Source: Pseudomonas fluorescens (GTDB lineage Bacteria > Pseudomonadota > Gammaproteobacteria > Pseudomonadales > Pseudomonadaceae). From it: 64,000 bases of DNA. The notes below the pieces were generated by a model. It was not told the origin of the DNA. It saw only the letters and a list, made by a program, of their open reading frames with translations, and searched no databases. Positions 17,403 to 26,260 of the stretch are shown here, one piece after another (position 1 is the stretch's first letter; every line of letters begins with the position of its first letter). A program made the position numbers and the translations under genes. The stretch is from NCBI RefSeq assembly GCF_019212185.1, contig NZ_CP078138.1, positions 416,501-480,500 of the forward strand, in the 5' to 3' direction.

Positions 17403-18767
17403 TTAGCGTCTGAAGGTCGCGCCCGTATGTCGGTCAGGCAATTGCGCTTGTTCCTGGAACAGCTTTTCGCGAAACGTCCCTTGCTCATAAGCAGTCTTGT
17501 ACGACCCCCTGCGCTGCAATTCGGGAATCACCAGCTCGATAAAGTCCACGTAGCTTTCCGGGGAGACGATGCGCGTCAGGTTGAAGCCGTCCAGGCCGGT
17601 TTCGGCGATCCACGATTCCAGTTCGTCGGCGACCTGCTCCGGGGAGCCGACCAGGGTGATGTAGCGCCCACCGAGGGCGTGTTGTTCGAGCAATTTACGC
17701 CGGGTCCAGTCGTTGTTTTTCAGGTGCTGGGTTGCGGACTGAATGGCATTGCTCTTGACGTACTGGATCGGCTCGTCGAGTTCGTACTCGGAAAAATCGA
17801 TGCCCGTGGATGCCGAGAAATGCGCGACGCCGGCTTCGGCGCTGGCATAGCTAAGGTACTCGGCATGCTTGGCCCAGGCCGCCTCTTCGCTGGCACCGAC
17901 TATCACGTTCAAGCCCATGAATACCTTGATGTCCTCGGGGTTACGCCCCGCACTCAAGGCACTGGCGCGAACCTTGTCCACCTGGGCCTTGGTCGAGGCC
18001 TTGGTTTGCCCGCTGATGAACACGCATTCGGCGTGCTGCCCGGCGAACTGCAAACCGCGCGCCGAACTGCCGGCCTGGAACAGCACCGGGGTGCGCTGCG
18101 GCGAGGGTTCGCACAGGTGATAACCCTCGACCTGATAGAACTCGCCACGGTGCTCGACCTTGTGCACCTTGTCGGGTTGGGCATAAACCCGCTGTTCGCG
18201 GTCATTCAGCACCGCATCGTTTTCCCAGCTGCCTTCCCAGAGTTTGTAGAGCACCTGCAGGTATTCGTCGGCCTGGTCGTAGCGCCGGTCATGTTCGACC
18301 TGCTCTTGCAAGCCCATGGCCTTGGCGGCGCTGTCGAGGTATCCGGTGACGATGTTCCAGCCCACCCGTCCACGGCTCAGGTGATCGAGGGTGGACAGGC
18401 GCCGGGCGAACAAATAGGGCGGTTCGTAAGTCAGGTTGGCGGTCAGGCCGAAGCCGAGATTTTTTGTCACCGCAGCCATGGCCGAGACCAGCAGCAACGG
18501 GTCGTTGACCGGCAACTGGATCGATTCCTGCAACGTCACATCGACCGACTGCTGGTAGACGTCATAGACCCCGACAATGTCGGCGATGAACAGGCCATCG
18601 AACAAACCGCGCTCCAGCAACTGAGCGAGTTCGGTCCAGTATTCGACGCTCTTGTACTGGGTCGAATTGTCCCGTGGATGGGTCCATAGGCCGTGATTGA
18701 TGTGGCCGATGCAGTTCATGTTGAACGCATTGAGGAGAATTTTTTTCCGGGCTGGCTGGACGCTCAT
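17403..18767 (-). CDS. LLM-class flavin-dependent monooxygenase (NtaA/SnaA/DszA type)
   Basis: 454 residues. Characteristic pieces are KKILLNAFNMNCIGHINHGLW at the start, then SRGRVGWNIVTGYLDSAAKAMG and RTPVLFQAGSSARGLQFAGQHAE, all typical of the NtaA/SnaA/DszA monooxygenases. These use reduced FMN supplied by a separate reductase to oxidise sulfur compounds, chelators or sulfones. Next to SfnB-like genes it most likely desulfurises an organosulfur compound. No flavin reductase gene is in the window. Its ATG overlaps the stop of the upstream sfnB-like gene, so the genes are coupled. Confidence 0.88.
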   Translation of the reverse strand: MSVQPARKKILLNAFNMNCIGHINHGLWTHPRDNSTQYKSVEYWTELAQLLERGLFDGLFIADIVGVYDVYQQSVDVTLQESIQLPVNDPLLLVSAMAAVTKNLGFGLTANLTYEPPYLFARRLSTLDHLSRGRVGWNIVTGYLDSAAKAMGLQEQVEHDRRYDQADEYLQVLYKLWEGSWENDAVLNDREQRVYAQPDKVHKVEHRGEFYQVEGYHLCEPSPQRTPVLFQAGSSARGLQFAGQHAECVFISGQTKASTKAQVDKVRASALSAGRNPEDIKVFMGLNVIVGASEEAAWAKHAEYLSYASAEAGVAHFSASTGIDFSEYELDEPIQYVKSNAIQSATQHLKNNDWTRRKLLEQHALGGRYITLVGSPEQVADELESWIAETGLDGFNLTRIVSPESYVDFIELVIPELQRRGSYKTAYEQGTFREKLFQEQAQLPDRHTGATFRR

Positions 18768-19960
18768 CAGATCGTCCCTCGCAGTGGCGGATTTTCCTGA
18801 TTGAGGTAGTAATTGCCGACGGCGTGGTACTTCCAGCGCACCGGATCGTGCAAGGTGTGCACGCGGGCGTTGCGCCAGTGGCGATCAAGGCCATGTTCGG
18901 CCAGGGTCGCCCGGCTGCCGGCCAATTCGAACAGAGTGCTGCCGGCTTGCAGCGAGATCTCGGTGCTGATGGCGCGGGCCTCGGCCACGGCAATCGAGGC
19001 CGCCGCGACGCTCTGTGCGTCGGTGTTGGCCTGGGCCAGGTCGAGAAACTCGCCAGCACGTTCGAGCAGGGCTTCGCTGGCGTGCAAGCGAATGCTCAGG
19101 TGGCCGAAGCTTTTGATGGTCAATGGGTCGGCAGTCGCCTGGTCATGGCCGGAGTCGATCCAGGGGCGAGTCTTGGTGCGCACGAAATGCAGCGCGTCTT
19201 CGTAGGCGGCGCGGGCGATACCGGTGTCGATGGCAGCATGGAGAATCTGCGCCAGCGGGCCGACGGTGGTCGGTCGCTCGAACGCGCTCTGGAAAGGGAT
19301 CACATCATCTGCCGCGACGTAGACGTCCTCGAACACCACCGAGCCGCTTCCGGTGGTGCGCTGGCCGAAACCGCTCCAGTCGTCGATCACGCTCAGGCCC
19401 TGACTGTCACGCGGGACAAACGCCAGGTGCTGGACGCCGTGCTCATCGACCACCGACGTCGGAATTCGCTGCGCGTAGATCGCGCCGGTGGCGTAGAACT
19501 TGCGTCCGTTGATGCGATAGCCGCTGCCGTCCTGGCTCAAGCGGGTCAGGCGATCATGGGCGGTTTTGGTGCCCAGTTCAGCCAGGGCGTTGCCGAAGCG
19601 TTGTCCGGCGAGGACCTCGGCATACAGGCGTTTTTTCTGCGCCTCGCTGCCGTTCACCCGCAGCACTTCGAGGGCATAGAAATGATTCTGCGGGATCTGT
19701 CCGAGGGAGCCGTCCGCCTGGGCGATGAGCGCGATGACCTTGGCCAGGGTGACGTTGGAGACGCCGGCGCCACCGTATTCTTTCGGCACGCTGATGCCCC
19801 ACAGGCCCGAGCGGGAAAACACTTCCAGCTCCGGGTGCGGCAGGCGGCGTTCGCGGTCGCGCAGGGCGCTGTCGCGCTGGAAGTCTTCGGCCAGGTCGCT
19901 GGCGACAATAAGGGCTTGTTCATCGCTGGTAATGACCGCGACTGAGGGGGAGTACGTCAT
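18767..19960 (-). CDS. SfnB/DszC-family flavin oxidoreductase (acyl-CoA dehydrogenase fold), copy 1
   Basis: 397 residues with the acyl-CoA dehydrogenase fold. Conserved blocks are GISVPKEYGGAGVSNVTLAK, GSLGQIPQNHFYALEVLR and VIDDWSGFGQRTTGSGSV. The DszC/SfnB branch are FMNH2-dependent oxygenases of sulfur compounds rather than true dehydrogenases. SfnB in P. putida belongs to dimethylsulfone use. The protein is a close paralog of the next gene upstream (shared WRNARVHTLHDPVRWKYHA near both C-termini). It is coupled to the LLM monooxygenase gene by an overlapping stop and start. Confidence 0.88.
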   Translation of the reverse strand: MTYSPSVAVITSDEQALIVASDLAEDFQRDSALRDRERRLPHPELEVFSRSGLWGISVPKEYGGAGVSNVTLAKVIALIAQADGSLGQIPQNHFYALEVLRVNGSEAQKKRLYAEVLAGQRFGNALAELGTKTAHDRLTRLSQDGSGYRINGRKFYATGAIYAQRIPTSVVDEHGVQHLAFVPRDSQGLSVIDDWSGFGQRTTGSGSVVFEDVYVAADDVIPFQSAFERPTTVGPLAQILHAAIDTGIARAAYEDALHFVRTKTRPWIDSGHDQATADPLTIKSFGHLSIRLHASEALLERAGEFLDLAQANTDAQSVAAASIAVAEARAISTEISLQAGSTLFELAGSRATLAEHGLDRHWRNARVHTLHDPVRWKYHAVGNYYLNQENPPLRGTI

Positions 19961-19986
19961 GTTTTTCTCTCCAGAGGTCTGGTCGG

Positions 19987-21228
19987 TCAGATCCAGGAAT
20001 GCCGGTTGGGCAGGGTGCCGTTGAGGTGATAGTTACCCACGGCGTGGTACTTCCAGCGCACCGGGTCGTGCAGGGTATGCACCCGGGCGTTGCGCCAGTG
20101 ACGGTCGAGATTGAACTCGGCGAGGGTGGCGCGACTGCCCGCCAGTTCGAACAGCTTTTCGCTGGCCAGCAGCGAGATCTCGGTGGTCAGGACCTTGGCC
20201 TCGGCGACGGCAATCGAAGCGCGAGCCGCGGCGGCTGCGGTGACCGGCGCGGCCTTGACCTGGTCGAGGACTTTGCCGGCGTTGCGCAGCAAGGCCTCGG
20301 CGGCGTGCAGCTCGATCTTCAGCTTGCCGATATCGGCGATCACGTAGAGGTCATCGCTGGCACGCTCGACCTTGGCGTCGATCCAGGGCCGGGCGCGGGT
20401 GCGGACGAATTCGATGGCGTCATCCAACGCGCCACGGGCAATGCCGAGGTCGATGGCGGCCTGGATCAATTGCGAGACTGCGCCCTGGATGTTCGGCGTG
20501 TCATTGATCCGCCAGGTCTCGACCACGAGCTCTGCGTCGACGCGCACTTCGTTCAGCAGCACGGTGCCGCTGGCGGTGGTGCGTTGGCCGAAGCCGGACC
20601 AGTCATCGACAATGCGCAAGCCCGGGGTACCGCGCCGCACGAACGCCATCACCTGGCGGCCTTCATCATTCAGTGCCTTGACGGCGACCCAGTGAGCGAA
20701 CAGGGCACCCGTTGAGTAGAACTTTTCGCCATTGAGGACAAATCCATCACCGTCGGCGGTGATACGGGCCTTGAGCTCCAGGGTGTTCTTGCTGCCGCGT
20801 TCCGGCCCGGCATTGCCGATGCGCCAGCCATCGAGCACGCTGCGGAACAACTGCTGTTTTTGCACTTCGCTGGCGACCTGCTGCAGCAGGTTGAGGATGC
20901 CGAACTGGTTTTGCGGAATTTGTCCCAGGGCCGGGTCCGCCGCGCTGATGATCGCGAAGACTTCAGCCAGGGTGACATGGGAAATTTCGGGGCCACCGAA
21001 GGCCTTGCCCAGGGTGATGCTGCCCAGGCCACTGCGGGTGAATTGCTCGATCTCGGCCCAGGGTAATTTGCGCTGCTGATCGCGTCGCGCGGCTTGCTGG
21101 CGGGCGACTGCGGCGAGTTGGCGGGCGGCTTCGAGAGCCTCGGCATCGTTGCTCAGCACCTGTGCAGGCAACAATGCCGGGGAGACATCCAGATCGCTCT
21201 GGATAGTTGCTTCGGCCAGATTGGACAT
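19987..21228 (-). CDS. SfnB/DszC-family flavin oxidoreductase, copy 2
   Basis: 413 residues from the ATG at 21228; AAGGAG stands 8 bases before it (a GTG nine bases further up is also possible). Same fold and blocks as copy 1, such as LGQIPQNQFGILNLL and RIVDDWSGFGQRTTASGTV, with a longer N-terminus. The two copies lie head to tail, 26 bases apart, so a tandem duplication is likely. They may have different substrates or form a mixed oligomer. This is the first gene of the operon and has an AT-rich promoter region before it. Confidence 0.88.
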   Translation of the reverse strand: MSNLAEATIQSDLDVSPALLPAQVLSNDAEALEAARQLAAVARQQAARRDQQRKLPWAEIEQFTRSGLGSITLGKAFGGPEISHVTLAEVFAIISAADPALGQIPQNQFGILNLLQQVASEVQKQQLFRSVLDGWRIGNAGPERGSKNTLELKARITADGDGFVLNGEKFYSTGALFAHWVAVKALNDEGRQVMAFVRRGTPGLRIVDDWSGFGQRTTASGTVLLNEVRVDAELVVETWRINDTPNIQGAVSQLIQAAIDLGIARGALDDAIEFVRTRARPWIDAKVERASDDLYVIADIGKLKIELHAAEALLRNAGKVLDQVKAAPVTAAAAARASIAVAEAKVLTTEISLLASEKLFELAGSRATLAEFNLDRHWRNARVHTLHDPVRWKYHAVGNYHLNGTLPNRHSWI

Positions 21229-21339
21229 CACTGCCACTCCTTGGCTGCACGCAATGCCCTGGCTGGGGTGATTGGGTTCCGGACCATACCTACCTCACAT
21301 CTCATGGATAAGCCGCGCGATGCGGCGTAATCAAATTCA

Positions 21340-21415
21340 AGAATGTCCGGTGGTCCGGTTTATATACCTTAATGACTTATAAAAAATAAATGAACTAACT
21401 TTTGGGAATATACAT
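21340..21415 (-). promoter_or_regulatory. AT-rich candidate promoter of the sfnB-sfnB-monooxygenase operon
   Basis: On the minus strand this reads ATATTCCCAAAAGTTAG, then a T-rich stretch and TATAAGTCATTAAGG. The ATATTCC motif matches those before the tonB and hydrolase genes. It is far more AT-rich than its surroundings. A shared sulfur-starvation regulator is inferred. Confidence 0.45.
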
Positions 21416-21421
21416 AGAAGG

Positions 21422-22198
21422 TCAGCGTTGCTTTCTTTTCGAGTGAGCGGTGCCATTGCGCAGGGCGGATTGGCACAGCGACTTCAGGCCGGGATCGCTG
21501 TCACCGACCTTCAGCGTGCGGCTGGGGGCCCAGCGTGAGTTATTGCCGACCCGGTCGAGGATGCAATAGGTGACTTCGAGCCGATTGTCCTCACCGGCTT
21601 CGCTGATCACCTCTGGCGGCACCCAGACATGAATGGGCTGGCCAACCTCATCGGGCGCGATCGTGGGCAGGTCCATGCGCACATCGCCCCAACGCAGGGT
21701 GATGGAGTCTTGCGCTGCCATGTTCAGATAAGGCGCGATGGTCAGGGGTACGCCACGCCTGATCTGGTTCACATTGACCCCGTGGCGGGCAATCATCAGC
21801 GGAATGATCAGCGGCTTCAGGCGTTGATTCTCCTCGGCGCATTCACTCAGCGGCTGGCCGCCGGGGCAGTCCAGCTTGGCCTCCAGCTGTCTGGCCGGTG
21901 AGGTTGCCGGATGCTGTCCGACCTGCATCAGTCGATAGTGAACCTGCGACTGGCCGTTGTGGATGAAGCTCTCCGGAATCCGCAGGCTCACCGGGTGGCC
22001 GATGTCCTCGCGGCAGAGCATCCGCGAGGCGACGTAGCAGTTGTCCCAGAACAATTCGATCAAGTCGCCTTCGTCCATACAGGCGCAGGGCGGGATCTCG
22101 ATTAGCAAATGGGCGGCTGAGGCGAGATTGATGGCTGATCCTGGAGACTGCGCCAGGCAGGGGGTCGACAGTTCAATGTGGGTCGACAGGCAGGTCAT
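21422..22198 (-). CDS. Hypothetical protein with two Ig-like repeats of the Pseudomonas surface-protein type
   Basis: 258 residues from the ATG at 22198; AAGGAGATACACCT before it is a strong ribosome site. Two related units are visible. Unit 1 (about 20-110) has LIEIPPCACMDEGDLIELFW and GHPVSLRIPESFI. Unit 2 (about 140-240) has PLTIAPYLNMAAQDSITLRW and GQPIHVWVPPEVI. This pattern recurs in long repeat proteins of Pseudomonas with beta-sandwich folds. No signal peptide or transmembrane helix is evident. It has no visible link to sulfur metabolism and stands between the sfnB and tcy units next to a low-GC patch, so it may be an insertion. Function unknown. Confidence 0.7.
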   Translation of the reverse strand: MTCLSTHIELSTPCLAQSPGSAINLASAAHLLIEIPPCACMDEGDLIELFWDNCYVASRMLCREDIGHPVSLRIPESFIHNGQSQVHYRLMQVGQHPATSPARQLEAKLDCPGGQPLSECAEENQRLKPLIIPLMIARHGVNVNQIRRGVPLTIAPYLNMAAQDSITLRWGDVRMDLPTIAPDEVGQPIHVWVPPEVISEAGEDNRLEVTYCILDRVGNNSRWAPSRTLKVGDSDPGLKSLCQSALRNGTAHSKRKQR

Positions 22199-22660
22199 AG
22201 GTGTATCTCCTTGAAGTACCGCTGCGAAGTCCATTTCGAAAGTTTGTTAGTTCATATCGGTTGAAGCGTGGGGAAGTTGCTAAGCCAGGTTGGGACCCCA
22301 TCGACGAATAGATAAAAGTGCGCTCGACAAGCAGTCAATAGAGATAACTTGGGAGTACGCCAGGGGTTCCGATAATCAGAATTTTCTTACATGTAGTGGT
22401 TGTTTAGCGTACGGCAGGCCTGGCAATTTCTTTGTGGTGCGTCGGCCGGAAGCCAGATTGTGCGGGGACTTTGCTCGCTGGAAGCAACCGCGCCTGTGCC
22501 AAGTTACGGCACATGTCGGTGGAGGGAGTGGTATCTATTTATGGTGAGGATGTACAGAGAGAAGTTGGAAGGGGTTCAGGCTTTATTGTTTCGTTAAACG
22601 TCATTTCCATCCGTGGAGAATGAGGGGCTTAGAGAGTGTTGTGGACGAGGGTTTAGTGCT
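22199..22660. other. Gene-free low-GC stretch
   Basis: About 460 bases with visibly lower GC than both flanks. Short open frames exist on the plus strand (for example from 22290 and 22432), but none has a ribosome site, a family match or Pseudomonas-like third-position bias. It may be a remnant of inserted DNA or hold an unrecognised RNA. Confidence 0.5.
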
Positions 22661-23407
22661 TCATGCGTTAAGAAACTTGCTGAGGAACTGCCGTGTTCGC
22701 TCTTCTTTTGGGTTGGCAAACAAAGCTTTGGCTTCTCCCTGTTCGACGATCACGCCTTTGTCGAAAAACACCACGCGATTGGCCACGTCGCGGGCAAATG
22801 CCATTTCATGGGTGACGATGACCATGGTGCGGTTTTCTTCGGCCAGGCCACGAATGGTGGCCAGGACTTCGCCCACCAGTTCCGGATCCAGTGCTGAAGT
22901 CGGTTCGTCGAAGAGGATCACCTCGGGTTCCATGGCCAGCGCCCGGGCGATGGCCACGCGTTGTTGTTGACCGCCGGACAGGCGCCTTGGGTAGGCGTCC
23001 TCCTTGCCCGCCAGACCAACCTTGGCTAACAGCTTGCGCCCCAGTGCCAAGGCTTGTTCGCGAGGGACTTTCTTTACCACCAGCGGCCCTTCGGTGACGT
23101 TTTCCAGGGCCGTGCGGTGGGGGAATAGGTTGAAATTCTGGAACACGAAGCCCACATGCTGGCGCAGGGTGCGCACCTGGTTTTGCTGTTTGCTCAGCGG
23201 TCGACTGCCATCGATCTCGATGTCGCCGACCTTGATTCGCCCGCTGCTGGGCTCTTCGAGAAAATTCAGGCAGCGCAGGAACGTGGTCTTGCCCGATCCG
23301 CTGGGGCCAATGATGGCGACCACTTCGCCTTCCTTGACCTCAAGGTCGATGCCGTTGAGCACCACGTGACCCTTGAACTGCTTTGTCAGTTTTTCCACGA
23401 CAATCAT
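22661..23407 (-). CDS. tcyN: L-cystine ABC transporter ATPase TcyN
   Basis: 248 residues. I chose the ATG at 23407 (MIVVEKLTKQFKGHVV) because CAGGAG stands ten bases before it; an in-frame ATG at 23428 lacks such a site. Walker [10 protein letters not shown]-loop FQNFNLF, signature LSGGQQQRV, Walker B VILFDEPTSALD and switch VTHEMAFA are all present. It powers the polar amino-acid (PAAT) importer formed with the next two genes. Cystine is the likely substrate given dcyD and epsC next door. Confidence 0.9.
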   Translation of the reverse strand: MIVVEKLTKQFKGHVVLNGIDLEVKEGEVVAIIGPSGSGKTTFLRCLNFLEEPSSGRIKVGDIEIDGSRPLSKQQNQVRTLRQHVGFVFQNFNLFPHRTALENVTEGPLVVKKVPREQALALGRKLLAKVGLAGKEDAYPRRLSGGQQQRVAIARALAMEPEVILFDEPTSALDPELVGEVLATIRGLAEENRTMVIVTHEMAFARDVANRVVFFDKGVIVEQGEAKALFANPKEERTRQFLSKFLNA

Positions 23408-23411
23408 TGGG

Positions 23412-24077
23412 TCAGGACTCCTGGTCATGCCGATTGACCCGCTCTTCCAGCTTGTTCTGCAGGTGCGAAAGCACCGTTGCCAGAACCCAGTAGATCAGCG
23501 CGGCGGCTAGATACATGGTGAAGATTTCGAAGGTGCGGGCGGTGATCAGTTGCGCCTGGCGGAACAACTCCGGCACCTGGATGGTGGCAGCCAGCGCGGT
23601 GTCCTTGACCAGCGAAATGAAACTGTTGCCCAGCGGCGGCAAGGCAGTGCGTGCCGCTTGTGGAAGGATCGCACGGCGCAGGGTTTGCGCCCGGGTCATG
23701 CCGATACTGGCCGCCGCTTCCCACTGACCGCGCTCGATCGAGCTGATGGCAGCACGCAGGATCTCGCAGGCGTAGGCCGCCATGTTCAGGGAGAAGCCGA
23801 TCAGCGCGGCCGGCAGCGGGTCCAGTTCGACGCCCAGTTGCGGCAAGCCGTAATAGATCACGAACAGTTGCACCAGCAACGGCGTGCCACGAAAGAACGA
23901 TACGTAGATGCGAGCTATCCAGCTCACCAGCTTGAGGCGTGACAGGCGCATCAGCGCCAGGCCAAAGCCCATCAGCAGGCCGAAGAACATCCCGCCGAGG
24001 CTGAGAATCACCGTGTAGTACGCGCCCTTGAGCAGAAAGGGCGCGGAGTCCAGTGCGAGTTGGAAAGCTGCTTCCAT
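23412..24077 (-). CDS. tcyL: L-cystine ABC transporter permease TcyL
   Basis: 221 residues with the HisMQ-type permease pattern: FLLKGAYYTVILSLGGMFFG, VSFFRGTPLLVQLFVIYYGL and the coupling motif EAAASIGMTRAQTLRRAILP. It forms the membrane channel, probably as a homodimer. Its stop lies 4 bases before the tcyN start and its start shares the last base of the tcyJ stop, so the three genes form one operon. Confidence 0.9.
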   Translation of the reverse strand: MEAAFQLALDSAPFLLKGAYYTVILSLGGMFFGLLMGFGLALMRLSRLKLVSWIARIYVSFFRGTPLLVQLFVIYYGLPQLGVELDPLPAALIGFSLNMAAYACEILRAAISSIERGQWEAAASIGMTRAQTLRRAILPQAARTALPPLGNSFISLVKDTALAATIQVPELFRQAQLITARTFEIFTMYLAAALIYWVLATVLSHLQNKLEERVNRHDQES

Positions 24078-24877
24078 TATTGAGTGACGTCAGCGTTGAA
24101 GTACTTTTCAGAAAGCTTTTTCAGGGTGCCATCGGCGCGCAGTTCATCCAGTGCCTTGTTCACTGCGGCCAGCAGTTCAGGTTCGCCTTTGCGCAGGGCA
24201 ATACCGGCTTCCTGACGGGAGAAGGCGTCACCGGCGGCGACAGTTTTCGGTGCTTTCTTGGCGTATTCGAGTGCAGCCAGGCGGTCGATCAGAATAGCGT
24301 CGGTACGGCCGTTGTTCAGGTCGGCGAACTTGGTCGGATCATCGTCGTAAGTGCGCACGTCAGCGCCCGGCACGTTGGCACGAACCCATTGCTCATAGTT
24401 AGTGCCCAGGCCGACACCGACTTTCTTGCCGGACAGGTCAGCGGCGGTCTTTATGTTCAGCGTGGCTGCCTTGTCTTTCAGCACCAGCGCCTGAATCCCG
24501 GACACGGTGTAGGGCTCGGAGAAGTCGTACTTCTTCTTGCGCTCTTCGGAGATGGTCACCTGATTGACCACGGCGTCCAGGCGTTTGGACTCAAGGGCGG
24601 CGAGGATGCCATCCCATTTGGTCTGTTGCAGTTTGGCTTTGACCCCGAGTTTTTGCGCCAGGGCTTCGGAAAGCTCGACTTCAAAACCGGTCAGTTTGCC
24701 GTCGGCATCGACGAAACTGAAGGGTGGGTAGGTGCCTTCAAGGCCGATGTTGATCGTGCCCGCGTCCTTGATTTTCTGCAGTTGCTCACCCGCTACCGCT
24801 TGCCCCAACAGACCGGCGCCCAGCGCCAGACCCAGCGAACCCACCAGCAGATTTCGACGTAGTGCGGAAAAATTCAT
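24077..24877 (-). CDS. tcyJ: L-cystine-binding periplasmic protein TcyJ (FliY)
   Basis: 266 residues from the ATG at 24877. The signal peptide (about 1-29) ends GQAVAGE. The SBP family 3 core follows: INIGLEGTYPPFSFVDADGK, LTGFEVELSEALAQKLGV and YDFSEPYTVSGIQALV. It delivers cystine, and related diaminoacids in the family, to TcyL/TcyN. First gene of the operon, behind an AT-rich gap shared with dcyD. Confidence 0.9.
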   Translation of the reverse strand: MNFSALRRNLLVGSLGLALGAGLLGQAVAGEQLQKIKDAGTINIGLEGTYPPFSFVDADGKLTGFEVELSEALAQKLGVKAKLQQTKWDGILAALESKRLDAVVNQVTISEERKKKYDFSEPYTVSGIQALVLKDKAATLNIKTAADLSGKKVGVGLGTNYEQWVRANVPGADVRTYDDDPTKFADLNNGRTDAILIDRLAALEYAKKAPKTVAAGDAFSRQEAGIALRKGEPELLAAVNKALDELRADGTLKKLSEKYFNADVTQ

Positions 24878-25009
24878 GACAAGCCCCTGTGTGTTTTTAT
24901 CAAGACGTTTGTTATCGAGCAGGCAACATCGGTTATCGAGCGATTGCAGCATCCTGCATTAAAGCAGCGTATGCGTCCCGCGGCGATTGCGCCTGCGGCG
25001 GGACTATAT

Positions 25010-25071
25010 GACGCCGCTTTTAGATTGGAAAATACTATTAAACTACTTGCTTATAACCATTATCTCTCCGC
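25010..25071 (-). promoter_or_regulatory. AT-rich gap between dcyD and tcyJ
   Basis: The stretch TTTTAGATTGGAAAATACTA and what follows is AT-rich against GC-rich flanks, upstream of tcyJ on its strand. It is a likely promoter or operator for the cystine importer. No exact consensus was fixed. Confidence 0.35.
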
Positions 25072-26067
25072 TCAAGCGAAGGAATCTGCATAGGCAAACA
25101 ACGCCGGGGCGCCGCCGGTGTGCAGGAAAATGATCGGACCCTCATCGAAGCGCTGGCGGCCAATGCCATCCAGCAGACCGGCCATGGCCTTGCCTGTGTA
25201 GACCGGATCAAGCAGCAGACCTTCCTGGCTGGCGAGGAGTTTCACCGCGGCCAGGGTGCCGGCATTCGGCTCGCCGTAGCGCGGGGCAAAGTACTCGTCC
25301 CACAGTTGCACTTTGAACGCTGGCGGCAGATTCACGCCCAGCAATTCAGCAGTGCGCTCGGCCAGGCCCTGGACCTTGGGCCGTTGATCTTCATCGCTGC
25401 GCGACACGGTAACGCCGATCACCGGCAAGTCCGGCAGGGCTTCGCCAAGGGCCAGGCCCAGGCCGCTGTGGGTACCGGCGCTGCCCGAGGCCAGGACCAC
25501 CGCGGCGAACTCCAGGCCGGTGTCCTTGATTTGCTCGGCCAGCTCCAGGCCGGCGCGCACATAACCCAAGGCACCCAAGGCGTTCGAGCCGCCAATCGGC
25601 ACCAGGTAAGGCTGCTTGCCGTTGCTGCGCAGGCGCTCGGCGAGGGCTTGCAGTTGCTGGTCGGCGTTGTCGAGGTTGTCGACCAATTCGACCTTGGCAT
25701 CGAACAGATCCAGCAGCAGGCGATTACCATTGCCCAGGTAATTCGGGTCTTCGGTCGCGATCGGATTTTCCAGCAAGGCGACGCAGCCCAGGCCCAGTTT
25801 CGCGGCAATGGCTGCGGTCTGGCGCACGTGATTGGACTGGATGGCACCGGCGGTGATCAGGGTGTCGGCGCCTTGGGCCAACGCATCGGCGGCGAGGTAT
25901 TCGAGTTTGCGCAGCTTGTTGCCACCCATGGCCAGCGGCGTCAGGTCGTCACGCTTGACGTAGACATCACGGCCCAGCCAGCTCGACAGGCGCTCGAGCT
26001 TTTCCAGGGGCGTGGCGTGGTTGAGCAGGTCCAGACGGTTAAAACGAGCCAGCTGTTGTTTGATCAT
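25072..26067 (-). CDS. dcyD: D-cysteine desulfhydrase
   Basis: 331 residues from the ATG at 26067 ([20 protein letters not shown]), close to the 328 of E. coli DcyD. This PLP enzyme of the ACC-deaminase family has the lysine in [10 protein letters not shown] (about K51), plus [16 protein letters not shown] and [16 protein letters not shown]. DcyD splits D-cysteine to pyruvate, ammonia and H2S. Next to tcyJLN it would turn imported (D-)cystine into usable sulfide. The same pairing of a cystine transporter and dcyD occurs in E. coli beside fliY, which supports both calls. Confidence 0.92.
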   Translation of the reverse strand: MIKQQLARFNRLDLLNHATPLEKLERLSSWLGRDVYVKRDDLTPLAMGGNKLRKLEYLAADALAQGADTLITAGAIQSNHVRQTAAIAAKLGLGCVALLENPIATEDPNYLGNGNRLLLDLFDAKVELVDNLDNADQQLQALAERLRSNGKQPYLVPIGGSNALGALGYVRAGLELAEQIKDTGLEFAAVVLASGSAGTHSGLGLALGEALPDLPVIGVTVSRSDEDQRPKVQGLAERTAELLGVNLPPAFKVQLWDEYFAPRYGEPNAGTLAAVKLLASQEGLLLDPVYTGKAMAGLLDGIGRQRFDEGPIIFLHTGGAPALFAYADSFA

Positions 26068-26260
26068 GGGGCCGCACGGGTTGTAGGAAGTCTCTGGACT
26101 ATAGGCAGGGGGATTTACTCGGGCAACCGTCAATCACTTATAGCCAAAAGTGCTGAGAGCAGGAAAATTCGTTCTTAAACGCGTTTTGAGCCGATGTCGT
26201 ACAGTGATCGGCATTTCAGCGGCCCTATGGTGCGGTCGCAGCGTGTGAGGAGTCTTGACC

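Noticed and set aside
16494..18689. Long plus-strand open frame of over 700 codons across metQ and the monooxygenase gene
   Set aside because: It is antisense to two clear genes and crosses a REP pair. No protein family signal.
22290..22623. Short plus-strand frames in the low-GC patch
   Set aside because: No ribosome site, no family match, and several overlapping frames with equal claim. Reported only as a gene-free stretch.
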